64,000 bases of DNA from Pseudomonadota bacterium (GCA_023431345.1 JAEYWK010000201.1:1-64000), one strand, 5' to 3'; numbered from the stretch's first letter, positions 51,180-60,848 are shown. A program made the numbers and translations. The notes: generated by a model from the letters alone, not told the origin.

Positions 51180-53063
51180 ATGACTGCCATGAATGGGTAC
51201 CGAAGCCGCACCTCCACCGCCGGGCGCAACATGGCCGGCGCGCGCTCGCTGTGGCGCGCCACCGGCATGCAAGACGCCGACTTCGAGAAGCCCATCATCG
51301 CCATCGCCAACAGCTTCACGCAGTTCGTGCCGGGCCACGTCCACCTCTGGGACATCGGCCAGCGAGTGAAGAAGGTGATCGACGAGGCCGGCGGCTGGGG
51401 CGTGGAGTTCAACACCATCGCGGTGGACGACGGCATCGCGATGGGCCACGGCGGCATGCTGTATTCGCTGCCGAGCCGAGACCTGATCGCGGACTCGGTG
51501 GAGTACATGGTGAACGCGCACTGTGCGGACGCGCTGGTGTGCATCTCCAACTGCGACAAGATCACGCCCGGCATGCTGATGGCCGCGATGCGCCTCAACA
51601 TCCCGACCATCTTCGTGTCCGGCGGGCCCATGGAGGCGGGCAAAATCGCGGGCACTCACGATCGCGACGGCAAGCCCACGATCCGCAAGCTCGATCTGAT
51701 CGACTCCATGATCGCCGCCAGCGACGCGAAGGTGAGCGACGAGGAGCTGCTGAAGATGGAGCGCTCGGCCTGCCCGACCTGCGGCTCGTGCTCGGGCATG
51801 TTCACCGCCAACAGCATGAACTGTTTGAACGAGGCGCTCGGGCTCGCGCTGCCCGGCAACGGCACCTTGCTCGCCACGCACGCGCGCCGCTGGGAGCTGT
51901 TCGAGGCCGCTGCGCGGCGCATCGTGGAGATGGCGAACCAGCACTACGTGGGCGGCGACAAGAGCGTCTTGCCGCGGAGCATCGCCACGTTCGAGGCGTT
52001 CGAGAACGCGATGGCGCTCGACATCGCGATGGGCGGCTCGACCAACACGGTGCTGCACATCTTGGCCATCGCGCGCGAAGCGGGCGTCGATTTCACGATG
52101 GCGGACATGGACCGCTTGAGCCGCAAGGTGCCGAACCTGTGCAAGGTCGCCCCCTCGAGCTCGTACCACGTGGAGGACGTGCACCGCGCGGGCGGCATCT
52201 TCACCATCTTGGGCCAGCTCGATCGCGCCGGCCTCTTGCACCGCGGCGTCGGCACCGTGCACGCCAAGACGCTGGGCGAAGCGGTCGACGAGCACGACAT
52301 CCACCGCCCGACGGCCAGCGCCGCCGCCAAGGCCCGCGCGCTGGCGGCGCCCGGCGGCGTGCCCACCAAGGTGGCGTTCTCGCAGGACAAGTATTTCAAG
52401 GAAGCCGACACCGACCTCGAGCGCGGCTGCATTCGCGACGCGGAGCACGCTTTCAGCAAGGAAGGCGGCCTGGCCGTGCTCTACGGCAACTTCGCCCAAG
52501 ACGGCTGCATCGTGAAGACGGCCGGCGTGGATGAATCGATCTGGAAATTTCAGGGCCCCGCGCGCGTCTTCAGCTCGCAAGACGCGGCCTGCGACGCGAT
52601 CATGGCCGACAAGATCAAGCCCGGAGACGTGGTCGTGATCGTCTATGAGGGCCCCCGCGGCGGCCCCGGCATGCAAGAGATGCTGTACCCGACCTCGTTC
52701 CTGAAGGGAAAGGGGCTCGGCAAGGCCTGCGCGCTCGTCACCGACGGCCGCTTCTCGGGCGGGACGAGCGGCCTGAGCATCGGTCACGTGTCGCCGGAGG
52801 CCGCGGAAGGCGGCGCGATTGGCCTGATCGAGGAGGGTGATCTGATCAAGATCGACATCCCCGCCCGCAAGATCGACGTCGATCTGAGCGACGCGCAGCT
52901 GGCTGAGCGGCGCCAGAAGATGCTGGCGAAGGGCAAAGACGCCTTCCGACCCGTACGCGACCGCTACGTGTCGCAGGCCCTTCAAGCCTACGCGCTCATG
53001 ACGACCAGCGCGGCCATGGGCGCCGTCCGTGACGTCTCGCAGCTCGAACGCAAGCACGGCTGA
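51180..53063 (+). CDS. ilvD: Dihydroxy-acid dehydratase (branched-chain amino acid synthesis)
   Basis: The protein has 627 residues (E. coli IlvD 616). It dehydrates 2,3-dihydroxy-isovalerate and related acids in Val/Ile/Leu synthesis and needs an Fe-S cluster. Motifs are 'LVCISNCDKITPGMLMAAMRLNIPTIFVSGGPM', 'ERSACPTCGSCSGMFTANSMNCLNEALGL', 'NFAQDGCIVKTAGV' and 'LVTDGRFSGGTSGLSIGHVSPEA'. The cysteines at these motifs fit cluster binding. A lipoprotein gene follows 5 bases later, likely in the same transcript. Confidence 0.97.
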   Translation: MTAMNGYRSRTSTAGRNMAGARSLWRATGMQDADFEKPIIAIANSFTQFVPGHVHLWDIGQRVKKVIDEAGGWGVEFNTIAVDDGIAMGHGGMLYSLPSRDLIADSVEYMVNAHCADALVCISNCDKITPGMLMAAMRLNIPTIFVSGGPMEAGKIAGTHDRDGKPTIRKLDLIDSMIAASDAKVSDEELLKMERSACPTCGSCSGMFTANSMNCLNEALGLALPGNGTLLATHARRWELFEAAARRIVEMANQHYVGGDKSVLPRSIATFEAFENAMALDIAMGGSTNTVLHILAIAREAGVDFTMADMDRLSRKVPNLCKVAPSSSYHVEDVHRAGGIFTILGQLDRAGLLHRGVGTVHAKTLGEAVDEHDIHRPTASAAAKARALAAPGGVPTKVAFSQDKYFKEADTDLERGCIRDAEHAFSKEGGLAVLYGNFAQDGCIVKTAGVDESIWKFQGPARVFSSQDAACDAIMADKIKPGDVVVIVYEGPRGGPGMQEMLYPTSFLKGKGLGKACALVTDGRFSGGTSGLSIGHVSPEAAEGGAIGLIEEGDLIKIDIPARKIDVDLSDAQLAERRQKMLAKGKDAFRPVRDRYVSQALQAYALMTTSAAMGAVRDVSQLERKHG

Positions 53064-53068
53064 ACGAC

Positions 53069-53791
53069 GTGAAGGCCCCCCTCACCGCGCTCTCGCTCGC
53101 GCTGTCACTCACGGCTACGGCGTGCGGCTCGCGCCTGCCGGACTACGCCGCTCCCAAAGGCGGCGTGGTCGACGCGGGGCAGCTCGACACGACCGACGTG
53201 ATTGGCTACCGCCAGCTCACGCGGGGAGACTTTCGCGGCACGCACGCGCCGCCCGAGTTCGCCCAGGTCGCGGACCGCGTGGGAGCGGCGACCTGTGGGC
53301 AGGTGCGCACGTCGAGCGACACCCTGTTTCTGATCAACTGGCGTCGAGAGTCGCCCGCGGCCGAGAAGAAGCACTGGGTGGAGGTCAAGAAGCTCGGCTT
53401 CGTGGCGCTGATGGATCGGCGCTGCTCGTGGTGGAACGATCGCGCCGCCGCTCGGGCGCCGGGCTACGTGCTGGAGCACGAGCAGATTCACTTCGCGCTC
53501 TACGAGCTGGGGGCCCGCAAGCTCAACGCGTCCGTCGACAGCATCAAGCGCAGCATGGTCATCGAAGGCTCCAGCCTCGAGAGCGTGCAGGCGCGCGCTC
53601 AGCGAGCGCTGAACGACGCCCTGCAGCGCGCCACCGAAGATCTGCTCGAGCGCAACCGCGACTTCGACGAAGACACCTCGCTCGGGTACCGGCCCGACCG
53701 ACAGCGCGCGTGGATGCAGCGAGTGCTGACGGAGCTGGAAGAAACCCGACCCTTCGCCAGCCCGCCGTACAGCCCAGCCACAGGCCGCTGA
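53069..53791 (+). CDS. Lipoprotein with HExxH metalloprotease-like motif
   Basis: The protein has 240 residues. The lipobox is 'LSLTATAC' (Cys19). The most telling motif is 'YVLEHEQIHFALYELGARKLN' (about residues 138-152), whose H-E-Q-I-H is a zinc-type HExxH in a helix. Similar 'HEQxHF' motifs occur in the DUF922-like group. A coiled C-terminal helix pair follows. Substrate unknown; the start is GTG 53069, five bases after ilvD. Confidence 0.75.
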   Translation: MKAPLTALSLALSLTATACGSRLPDYAAPKGGVVDAGQLDTTDVIGYRQLTRGDFRGTHAPPEFAQVADRVGAATCGQVRTSSDTLFLINWRRESPAAEKKHWVEVKKLGFVALMDRRCSWWNDRAAARAPGYVLEHEQIHFALYELGARKLNASVDSIKRSMVIEGSSLESVQARAQRALNDALQRATEDLLERNRDFDEDTSLGYRPDRQRAWMQRVLTELEETRPFASPPYSPATGR

Positions 53792-53888
53792 CGCGCGCCT
53801 CGGCTCTCCGACTGCCAGGGAAGGCGCGCGCCGCCGAGCGCCATCACGGCGCCGGGCGGCTCGCGCTCACCAGCGGTAACGTCGCTGC

Positions 53889-54332
53889 TCACGCGGCCGC
53901 GCGGGCGGCGCCGCGGGGCTCGCTCACCGGCACCGCCTCGAGCGAACGGGCTCGAAAGAAGGGCGCGAAGATCGCGCGCTCGGTGTAAGCCAGGTACACG
54001 CCCAAGGCAGCCGTGATGATGGGCAGAGCCAAGCCGGCGGGGGCCAAGAACCAGTGGAACGCCAGGATGTTCACCACGACCGGCGCCAAGATGGTGAGGG
54101 CCAGGGGAACGAAGCGGTTACTGAGCAGCAAGAGGCCCGTTACCACCTCCGTGCCCTTGATCAGCGGAAACATGAAGCCGCTGGCCGCCAAGCCGCCCGT
54201 GTAGACCGCGGCCAAACCGGTGGGGGCGGGCATGGTGAGGAAGTGCAGGAAGCCGTTGAGGCCAAATAGGGTAAAAATTGCGCCCAATGCGAGGCGCGCG
54301 GCCGTTTTGGCCTTGAATTGTGCTCGAGTCAT
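53889..54332 (-). CDS. DoxX-like membrane protein
   Basis: The protein has 147 residues and four helices. The family opening is 'LALGAIFTLFGLNGFLHFLTMP', with the characteristic 'SGFMFPLIKGTEVVTGLLLLSNRFVPLALTILAPVVVNILAFHWFLAP'. DoxX-like proteins are small quinone-interacting or unknown membrane proteins. ATG 54332 was chosen. It is divergent from a LysR regulator that may control it. Confidence 0.88.
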   Translation of the reverse strand: MTRAQFKAKTAARLALGAIFTLFGLNGFLHFLTMPAPTGLAAVYTGGLAASGFMFPLIKGTEVVTGLLLLSNRFVPLALTILAPVVVNILAFHWFLAPAGLALPIITAALGVYLAYTERAIFAPFFRARSLEAVPVSEPRGAARAAA

Positions 54333-54380
54333 CAGTCGATACCTCCGAATGCCAAGGAATGTAACTGTTGCCGGCACGAT

Positions 54381-54417
54381 AACTAGACTCTTGATCGCGA
54401 ACCTTTCGTTGCTAGTT
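54381..54417. promoter_or_regulatory. AACTAG...CTAGTT dyad in the DoxX/LysR divergent gap
   Basis: AACTAG (54381-54386) and CTAGTT (54412-54417) form an inverted pair with a 25-base gap inside the 93-base divergent intergenic region. A LysR tetramer could use it. The arms are short. Confidence 0.3.
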
Positions 54418-54425
54418 TAACAACA

Positions 54426-55415
54426 ATGGACCTGAACCTGGTGACGGCGTTCGTGAGCGTGGTGGAACAGCAGAGCTTCACCAGCGCGGCCAAAGCCCTG
54501 GGCTTGCCCAAGTCTTCCGTGAGCCGGCGCGTCACGGAGCTCGAAGAGGAGCTGGGCGTGCAGCTCTTGCACCGAACCACGCGCAAGCTGGCGCTCACTG
54601 AGGCGGGGCGGACGTACTACGAGCAAGCGGAGCGCGCGCTCACCGAGCTGCACGCAGCGGCGGAGTCGGCAGCGGGCATGGATACGGAGGCGCGCGGCAT
54701 CGTGCGCGTGACTGCGCCGGTGGACATCGGCGTGCTGGGCCTGGCGGAGATCATCGCCGCCTTCGTTCGTGAGTACCCCGACATTCACGTCGAGCTGTCG
54801 CTCAGCTCCAAGGTCATCGATCTGGTGGAAGAAGGCTTCGACATCGGCATTCGCGCCGGGCGTTCGCGCGACGCTTCGCTCGTCGTGCGGCGGCTCGGCC
54901 AAGCCGCCATGGGCCTGTATGCGTCGCCGGCGTACTTGAACGCCCGCGGTCGCCCGCAGTCGCTCGACGAGCTACGTGACCACGACTGCGTGCTGTTCCG
55001 CGCGCGGCACGCCAAAGCGCTCTGGCGACTCGACGGCCCCGACGGCGAAATCTCGAGCGTGGAGGTGAAGGGCCGCGTGAACGTCGACGAAATGCTGTTC
55101 GTGCACCAAGCCGTGGGCGCGGGGCTAGGCATCGGCCTCTTGCCGACGATCGTGATCGCGACCTGCAAGCGCGTGGGCGCGTTGGATCCGGTGGAGCGCG
55201 TGCTGCCCCAGTTCACGATGGGCGGCGCCGACGTCGCCGTGGTCACGCCGAGCGGTCCCAAGCGACCGCGCCGGGTCACCATCCTGCGTGATTTCTTGGT
55301 GCAAGAGCTCGCCCCCCGCTGCGAGCGCCTCGAAACGGCCCACGTCCCTCGCGCCGGCCGCAAAGAGGCTGGGGTTGAGCCAGGGTTAAGCCAGAGCGGA
55401 AGGAGCCGTACCTGA
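54426..55415 (+). CDS. LysR-family transcriptional regulator
   Basis: The protein has 329 residues. The N-terminal HTH is 'DLNLVTAFVSVVEQQSFTSAAKALGLPKSSVSRRVTELEEELGVQLLHRTTRKLALTEAG', a standard LysR domain. The effector domain ('GIVRVTAPVDIGVLGLAEIIAAFVREYPDIHVELSLSSKVIDLVEEGFDIGIRAG') resembles the DhcR/YhjC-like group. The C-terminal 30 residues are extra. It probably controls the divergent DoxX gene. Confidence 0.92.
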   Translation: MDLNLVTAFVSVVEQQSFTSAAKALGLPKSSVSRRVTELEEELGVQLLHRTTRKLALTEAGRTYYEQAERALTELHAAAESAAGMDTEARGIVRVTAPVDIGVLGLAEIIAAFVREYPDIHVELSLSSKVIDLVEEGFDIGIRAGRSRDASLVVRRLGQAAMGLYASPAYLNARGRPQSLDELRDHDCVLFRARHAKALWRLDGPDGEISSVEVKGRVNVDEMLFVHQAVGAGLGIGLLPTIVIATCKRVGALDPVERVLPQFTMGGADVAVVTPSGPKRPRRVTILRDFLVQELAPRCERLETAHVPRAGRKEAGVEPGLSQSGRSRT

Positions 55416-55430
55416 GTCGCTGTGGGACTC

Positions 55431-56363
55431 ATGGCGAGCGTCGGACACCAGGTGACAGGAGTATGGCTCCTCTTCGGTTTGCTGCTGCAGGCCGCGCCGA
55501 GCCACGCCGACAAGCCAGCCGCGCCGGTCGAACCGACGAGCAGCCTTTCGCCCAAGCTCGACCTCGAGGGCCCGGAGGAGGAAGCCAAGGATCGCGCTCG
55601 CGCGCTGTTTCAGCAAGGCGTCGCCGCCTATCGAGCGGGTAAGTTCTACGAAGCCGTCGATATCTTTCTCGCCACGCAGCGCATCTACCCCGACACGCAG
55701 CTCTGCTTCAACGTCGCGCGCGCGTACGAGAACCTCGGCCACACGGCGGCGGCGCTTCGCTACTACCGTGACTACCTGCGACGCGCCGACCGTCCCTCCG
55801 ATGGCGACGAAGTGCGCGAGCGCGTGCGGCGGCTCGAGCAGCAGCTGGCTCAGCGCGGAGTGATGCAGCTGAGCGTGCTCTCGCAGCCCGAGGCGGCGAC
55901 CGTGCTGCTCGATGGCCGAGCGGTGGGCATCACGCCGTTTACGACCGAAACATATCCGGGCAAGCATCGACTCGTCATCAGCCTCGATGGTCACGCACGG
56001 CAGGAGCAAGTGATCGAAGTCGACGCTCACGCCGCGCGCGATATCGCGATCGCGCTGCTGCCAGAGCCGAAGGCCTCGAGCACCGCCCCGCCTCCGCCGG
56101 CGCGCGAGCATCCGCGTGAGCCGGGCGTGCGCCTACCGACCCTGATCACGCTCGGCGCTGGCCTCACGCTACTCGGTGCGGCCTTGATCGCAGAGGCGGC
56201 CAGCCAGGAGGTCGGCCTATCGCGGACGACCGCGTTCTTTGCCGGTAGCGGCCTCGGTGTCTCGAGCGTCGGTGGAGTGATGCTCTATTTTGATTTTTCG
56301 CCTAGCCCGCGCGGGGGTGGCTCGCCGCCGGGACGGCAAGATTCCGCGACTTCGCGTCTGTGA
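55431..56363 (+). CDS. TPR/PEGA envelope protein (310 aa)
   Basis: Signal-peptide-like start ('GVWLLFGLLLQAAPSHA'). A TPR pair follows ('ALFQQGVAAYRAGKFYEAVDIFLATQRIYPDTQLCFNVARAYENLGHTAAALRYYRDYLRRA'). Then a PEGA domain ('LSVLSQPEAATVLLDGRAVGITPFTTETYPGKHRLVISLDGH'). Two membrane helices near the end ('LITLGAGLTLLGAALIAEAAS', 'AFFAGSGLGVSSVGGVMLYF'). It has the layout of a widespread myxobacterial family with unknown function. Confidence 0.85.
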   Translation: MASVGHQVTGVWLLFGLLLQAAPSHADKPAAPVEPTSSLSPKLDLEGPEEEAKDRARALFQQGVAAYRAGKFYEAVDIFLATQRIYPDTQLCFNVARAYENLGHTAAALRYYRDYLRRADRPSDGDEVRERVRRLEQQLAQRGVMQLSVLSQPEAATVLLDGRAVGITPFTTETYPGKHRLVISLDGHARQEQVIEVDAHAARDIAIALLPEPKASSTAPPPPAREHPREPGVRLPTLITLGAGLTLLGAALIAEAASQEVGLSRTTAFFAGSGLGVSSVGGVMLYFDFSPSPRGGGSPPGRQDSATSRL

Positions 56364-56441
56364 GCCGAATTCGGGCAGATCCTTCACTTACTGTAATCGG
56401 AGCGCGAGGTGGGTGCCTTGCGTTCTGACCTGGCTGCTCAA

Positions 56442-59009
56442 ATGCAAAAATCTTGGAACCTGGGCGCGTCGTTGCGGTCTTGGGGAGCGCGGCTGGCCGT
56501 GCTCTCGCTCCTGTTCGGCGCCCTGCTGGGGGCGTGCACAGGCAACGTCGACACCCCGCCCGGTGGCCCCGGCACCACGGCCGGCACCGGTCCGGTCGGT
56601 CTCGTTTGTCAGCCCGGGCTCACGGCCTGCAACGGTGCGTGCGTCAACCTCCTCACGGACAGCGCGAGCTGCGGGGTGTGCGGCGTCGCCTGCACCGCGC
56701 CCGCGGTCTGCGCCAACGGCAATTGCAACGAGGCGTGCGCGCCAGGCTTTCAGAAATGCGGCGCCAGCTGCAGTAACCTCATGACCGACGCCGCGCACTG
56801 CGGCTCTTGCGACAAGGCCTGTGACGCGGGCTTGCCGTGCTACGGCGGAGTCTGCGGCTGTCCGGAGGGCGTGCTGTTCTGCCAAGGGCAGTGCTTCGAC
56901 CCGAAGTCGGACCCCGCGCACTGCGGCTCTTGCGACAAGGCCTGCGCCCCCGGCGAGGCGTGCGTCGACGGCGCCTGTCAATGCCCGGTCGGCGAGCAGC
57001 TGTGCGGCGCGCAGTGCTCGAGCTTGAACAGCCCCCAGCATTGCGGCAGCTGCGACAAGGCCTGCGCCTCGGGCGAGATCTGCGCCGTCAACGTCTGCAT
57101 CCCGTCCACCTCCCCTTGCCCGAGCGGCCTCACCCGCTGCGGTGATGCCTGCGTGGATCTGCAGACCACGTCCGGCTCGTGCGGCGCCTGCGGCACCAAG
57201 TGCTTGGCGGCCCAGGCGTGCACCGCGGGCGTCTGCGGTTGCCCTGCCGGCAAGACGGCCTGCGGCAACAACTGCGTCGATTTGACGAGCAGCTCGCTGA
57301 GCTGCGGCGAGTGCGGCAAGACGTGCACGGCTGGCCAGACCTGCCAAGGGAGCCAATGTCAGTGCGCCCAGCCGACCGACATCGTCTGCGACAACGCCTG
57401 CACCAATCCGCAGAACGACGAGAACCACTGCGGCGATTGCGCGACCAAGTGCATGGGCGGCTTGCCCTGCACGAACGGCAAATGCGCCTGTCCTGAAGGC
57501 GAAACGCTGTGCGGCACTGCCTGTGTGAACACCGATTCCACGGCCGAGCACTGCGGGACCTGCGGCATGGCGTGTCCCGATGGCGAGTCGTGCCTCGCCG
57601 GTAAGTGCTCGGGCGCCATCGGCGACGCGTGCACCAGCACGCTCGCGGTCGGCATCTCGATCCGCGAGATCGCGGTCTACCAAGCGGGAAAGATCCCGGT
57701 GATGAAGGATGGACAAGCGGTGGGCAAGGACGCGCGCCCGGCCGAGATCATCCAAGGCAAGGCAGCGCGCGTCCGCGTCTTCGTGAGCCTCGAGACGGGC
57801 TGGGCGCCGCGCACGGTCTCGGCGCGCCTCCTGCTGACCAACGGAGAGCTGACCCCCAGCTACTTCTCGAAGCGCAACGTCTCCGCCGCGTCGTCCGACA
57901 ATAGCTTGGCGACCACGTTCAACTTCGACGTCAAGCCCGAGGACATCACCGACACGACGCGCTACGCGGTCGAAATCGTGGAGTGCGACGGCACGCCCGC
58001 GGGCAGCGCCGGCAAAGCGCGCTTCCCGACCACCGACAATCAAGAGCTCGTGACGCGCAAGACGGGGCCGCTCAAGGTTCGCTTCGTGCCGCTGAACGCG
58101 AACGGCCGCACCGCCTCCACGGACACCGCTTGGATCGACGGCTACAAGGCGTACTTGGCGCGTATGTTCCCGACCCCGAGCGTGGAAGTGAGCGTCGCGG
58201 GAGCGCTCAAGATCAATCAAACCATCTCCGCCAACGGCGCGGGTTGGGGTGAAGCGCTCGACCAACTCTCCGCCCTGCACGAGAGCGACAACGCCGCCAA
58301 CGACGTTTACTACTACGGCCTGTTTCAACCCGGCGACAACATCGGCCAGTACTGCGGCGGTGGCTGCGTGGCGGGCATCGGCTACGTCACCGGCACGCAG
58401 AGCTTCGCGCGGCACCAGCGCGCTTCGCTGGGCTTGTCGTTCGGCACGCTCGCGTCGGCCGAGACGATGGCCCACGAGCTCGGCCACAATCACGGACGGC
58501 CGCACGCGCCGTGCGGCGGGGCGGCCGACGCCGACGCGAGCTACCCGCACGCCGGCGCCAAGATCGGCTGGTGGGGGCTGGAGCTACCCGAGAAGCTGCA
58601 CAACCCCGACACGGCGACCGACATCATGGGCTACTGCCGCAACCAATGGGTGAGCGACTACACGTACCGCTTGTTCACGGCACGCGTCGCGCTCCTGAAC
58701 GGGGCCCAACGACAGTCGCCGCCCGCGGGCGAGGCGCAGCACTTCTTGTTCCTCATCACGGACGTCACCGGTCCGCGCTGGGGCGTGGAGCGCCCCGCCC
58801 CCCGCTACCCCAGTGGCGACCCGGAGCCGGCCGACGTGCTCGACGCCTCCGGAAACGTCGTCGCCAGCGTTACGGTGTATCGCACCCCCTTCGATCACCT
58901 CGGGGGCGCGCAGATCTTGGTGCCCGACCCTGAGCCGGGCTGGCACGCGGTGAGGGTGCAGGGCGAGGTGCCGCTCGCGTTCGGCGCCCGCACGTCCAGT
59001 CAACCTTAG
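56442..59009 (+). CDS. Lipoprotein metzincin with Cys-rich repeats (855 aa)
   Basis: The lipobox is 'ALLGAC' (Cys32). Residues about 55-390 are about nine Cys-rich repeats of roughly 38 residues ('HCGSCDKAC', 'CPEGETLCGTACVNTDSTAEHCGTCGMAC'). The C-terminal half contains the zinc motif 'MAHELGHNHGRPHAPC' (H678-E-x-x-H682-x-x-x-x-x-H688) and a Met-turn 'DIMGYC'. That is HExxHxxxxxH, the metzincin signature. The enzyme should be a surface protease; the repeats would bind targets or stiffen it. ATG 56442 was preferred. Confidence 0.85.
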   Translation: MQKSWNLGASLRSWGARLAVLSLLFGALLGACTGNVDTPPGGPGTTAGTGPVGLVCQPGLTACNGACVNLLTDSASCGVCGVACTAPAVCANGNCNEACAPGFQKCGASCSNLMTDAAHCGSCDKACDAGLPCYGGVCGCPEGVLFCQGQCFDPKSDPAHCGSCDKACAPGEACVDGACQCPVGEQLCGAQCSSLNSPQHCGSCDKACASGEICAVNVCIPSTSPCPSGLTRCGDACVDLQTTSGSCGACGTKCLAAQACTAGVCGCPAGKTACGNNCVDLTSSSLSCGECGKTCTAGQTCQGSQCQCAQPTDIVCDNACTNPQNDENHCGDCATKCMGGLPCTNGKCACPEGETLCGTACVNTDSTAEHCGTCGMACPDGESCLAGKCSGAIGDACTSTLAVGISIREIAVYQAGKIPVMKDGQAVGKDARPAEIIQGKAARVRVFVSLETGWAPRTVSARLLLTNGELTPSYFSKRNVSAASSDNSLATTFNFDVKPEDITDTTRYAVEIVECDGTPAGSAGKARFPTTDNQELVTRKTGPLKVRFVPLNANGRTASTDTAWIDGYKAYLARMFPTPSVEVSVAGALKINQTISANGAGWGEALDQLSALHESDNAANDVYYYGLFQPGDNIGQYCGGGCVAGIGYVTGTQSFARHQRASLGLSFGTLASAETMAHELGHNHGRPHAPCGGAADADASYPHAGAKIGWWGLELPEKLHNPDTATDIMGYCRNQWVSDYTYRLFTARVALLNGAQRQSPPAGEAQHFLFLITDVTGPRWGVERPAPRYPSGDPEPADVLDASGNVVASVTVYRTPFDHLGGAQILVPDPEPGWHAVRVQGEVPLAFGARTSSQP

Positions 59010-59196
59010 GCGAGCGTCGCAGCGCCGCTCCCACCTCCATCGCTGGGAGTGAAGTCGCCGGGAGTGTGATTGCCGGCGCCGGCCGGGGCGGCGGGCCTTC
59101 AGGGGCGGCGTCGCTGGCCGTTGGATCCTGGGTGTGATGCGCAAGCTGTGCAGCGAGCGCTCGCGCTTTGACGGGGGTGACCGACCCCACGCACCC

Positions 59197-60417
59197 ATGC
59201 AAGCCCCCAGTTTGAAGCCTGATCCTGGCTCCGCCACCCTCCCCATCGCGGGCACGGCGCGTAAGCGGGTGCTGTTCGTGGACGATGAGATGCCGATCCT
59301 CGAAGGGCTCCGCGCCGTGCTCCGACCTCAGCGGCACGAGTGGGACATGGTGTTCGCGCTCGGGGGTCCGGCCGGCTTACACGAGGTCCAAAACTCACGC
59401 TTCGACGTGGTCGTCGCGGACATGCGCATGCCCGTCCTCGATGGCGCCGCGCTGCTGACGCGCGTCAAGGAGCTGCAGCCCCACGCGGTGCGGCTGGTGC
59501 TCTCGGGGCAAACCGACGCCCAGACCGCGCTGAAGAGCGTATTCACCGCCCATCAGTTCCTGGCCAAGCCCTGCGACGCCGAGAAGCTGCGCAGCGTCGT
59601 CAAGCGCTGCTGCGAGCTGAACGCCTTGCTCGCGGGCAGCGAGCTGCGCGCGCTCGCCGGCGACGTCAGCGTGCTACCGGCCGCCCCTACGACGTATTTG
59701 GCGATCTCGAGGGCGCTCGCCAACCCCAGCTCGGGCATCCAAGACGTATCCCGCATCGTCGAGTGCGAGCCGAGCCTCTGCGCCAAGGTGCTGCAAGTCG
59801 TCAACTCCGCGTTCTTCGGGCTGCCTCGCGCGGTGAGCAGCGTGAGCCAGGCCGCGACTTACCTCGGCACGCTCGCGCTGCGCGATCTGGCCCTGGCCAT
59901 GGAAACGGTCGCGGGCCAGCGGCCGAAGCAAGCTGCCCTTTCTATCGCGAGTTATCACGCGTTCCGGACCAATTCGCTCGCGGTGGGTCTGCTCGCTCGT
60001 CGCTGGCTCGGCCATGAACGACGCAGGGCCGACGAGGCCTTCGTCGCCGGCATGCTGCGCGACATGGGGCACCTCGTCCTCGTCGGACGCGGCATCGCCG
60101 ACAGCTCCGAGGGCCAGCAGCACGCGGCGATCAGCGCCTACCTGCTCGGCTTGTGGGGCTTGCCGCATCCGATCTTGGAAGCGGTGGCCTTTCATGAGCA
60201 CCCCGAGCGCGTCGAGCACAGCAGCCTCGAGGTCGTCGATGTCGTGCATGCGTGCGACGCCTTCGTGAGCCGGGTCGCACCCTCACCGTTTCAAGAACCG
60301 CCAGCGGTCGACCTCTCGCGCCTCGAGGCGATGGGCGTGAGCCGAGCTCAGCTGACGGAGCTGCAAGGCCAGGCCGACGCCGTCGTGCGTGAGGCCAAGG
60401 AGATGCTGAGCCCATGA
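59197..60417 (+). CDS. Receiver-HDOD signalling protein
   Basis: The protein has 406 residues from ATG 59197 (starts at 59134 or 59137 are possible). Receiver domain: 'RVLFVDDEMPILEGLRAVL', phospho-Asp in 'DVVVADMRMPVLDG', Lys in 'FLAKPCD'. HDOD domain: 'LPAAPTTYLAISRALANPSSGIQDVSRIVECEPSLCAKVLQVVNSAFFGLPRAVSSVSQAATYLGTLALRDLAL'. HDOD proteins lack phosphodiesterase metal residues and act in c-di-GMP and other signalling. Its stop overlaps the next receiver gene by ATGA. Confidence 0.9.
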   Translation: MQAPSLKPDPGSATLPIAGTARKRVLFVDDEMPILEGLRAVLRPQRHEWDMVFALGGPAGLHEVQNSRFDVVVADMRMPVLDGAALLTRVKELQPHAVRLVLSGQTDAQTALKSVFTAHQFLAKPCDAEKLRSVVKRCCELNALLAGSELRALAGDVSVLPAAPTTYLAISRALANPSSGIQDVSRIVECEPSLCAKVLQVVNSAFFGLPRAVSSVSQAATYLGTLALRDLALAMETVAGQRPKQAALSIASYHAFRTNSLAVGLLARRWLGHERRRADEAFVAGMLRDMGHLVLVGRGIADSSEGQQHAAISAYLLGLWGLPHPILEAVAFHEHPERVEHSSLEVVDVVHACDAFVSRVAPSPFQEPPAVDLSRLEAMGVSRAQLTELQGQADAVVREAKEMLSP

Positions 60418-60848
60418 GCCAGGCCAGAGTCCAGTCGGGCGCGCTGACGACGACCGACAGCAAGAAGGTGCTGATCATCGACGACGCGGAGGCGATTCGT
60501 CGCAGCGTCGCCGACGCGCTCGAGCCCGCCGGCTACACCGTGATCGGCGCTGGCGACGGCATCCGCGGCATCACGGCCCTCAGGGAGACCCACGACCTTT
60601 GCCTGGTGATCATCGATCTGAACATGCCCGGCATGAGCGGCTTCGGCGTGCTCGACTGGATGCGCAAAGATCGCTCGCCGCACCTACCGCCCGCGGTGTT
60701 CATGACGACCGAGGTGAGCTCGGCCGTGCTGGAGCAGGCCAAGAGCGCGGGCGCCGTGGGCTGGCTGGTCAAGCCCTGTCGCGCCGAGCAGCTGCTGGCC
60801 GTCACCAACCGCGTCGTGGCCAAGCGAAAGGAGCAACGTGGACAATAG
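60414..60848 (+). CDS. CheY-like single-domain response regulator
   Basis: The protein has 144 residues. The phosphorylation site is 'LVIIDLNMPGMSGFGVLDWM', with the acidic pair 'IIDDAEAI' and Lys in 'GWLVKPCRAEQ'. No output domain. It is coupled to both neighbours: ATGA with the gene before and an 11-base overlap with the gene after. Confidence 0.92.
   Translation: MSQARVQSGALTTTDSKKVLIIDDAEAIRRSVADALEPAGYTVIGAGDGIRGITALRETHDLCLVIIDLNMPGMSGFGVLDWMRKDRSPHLPPAVFMTTEVSSAVLEQAKSAGAVGWLVKPCRAEQLLAVTNRVVAKRKEQRGQ

Noticed and set aside
51105..53057. Minus-strand 650-codon frame opposite ilvD
   Set aside because: It is antisense to a clear full-length IlvD and has a His/Arg/Val-rich composition typical of shadows in high-GC DNA.
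56388..58550. Minus-strand 720-codon frame opposite the metzincin gene
   Set aside because: Ala/Arg-rich shadow of the Cys repeats, with no start signal.
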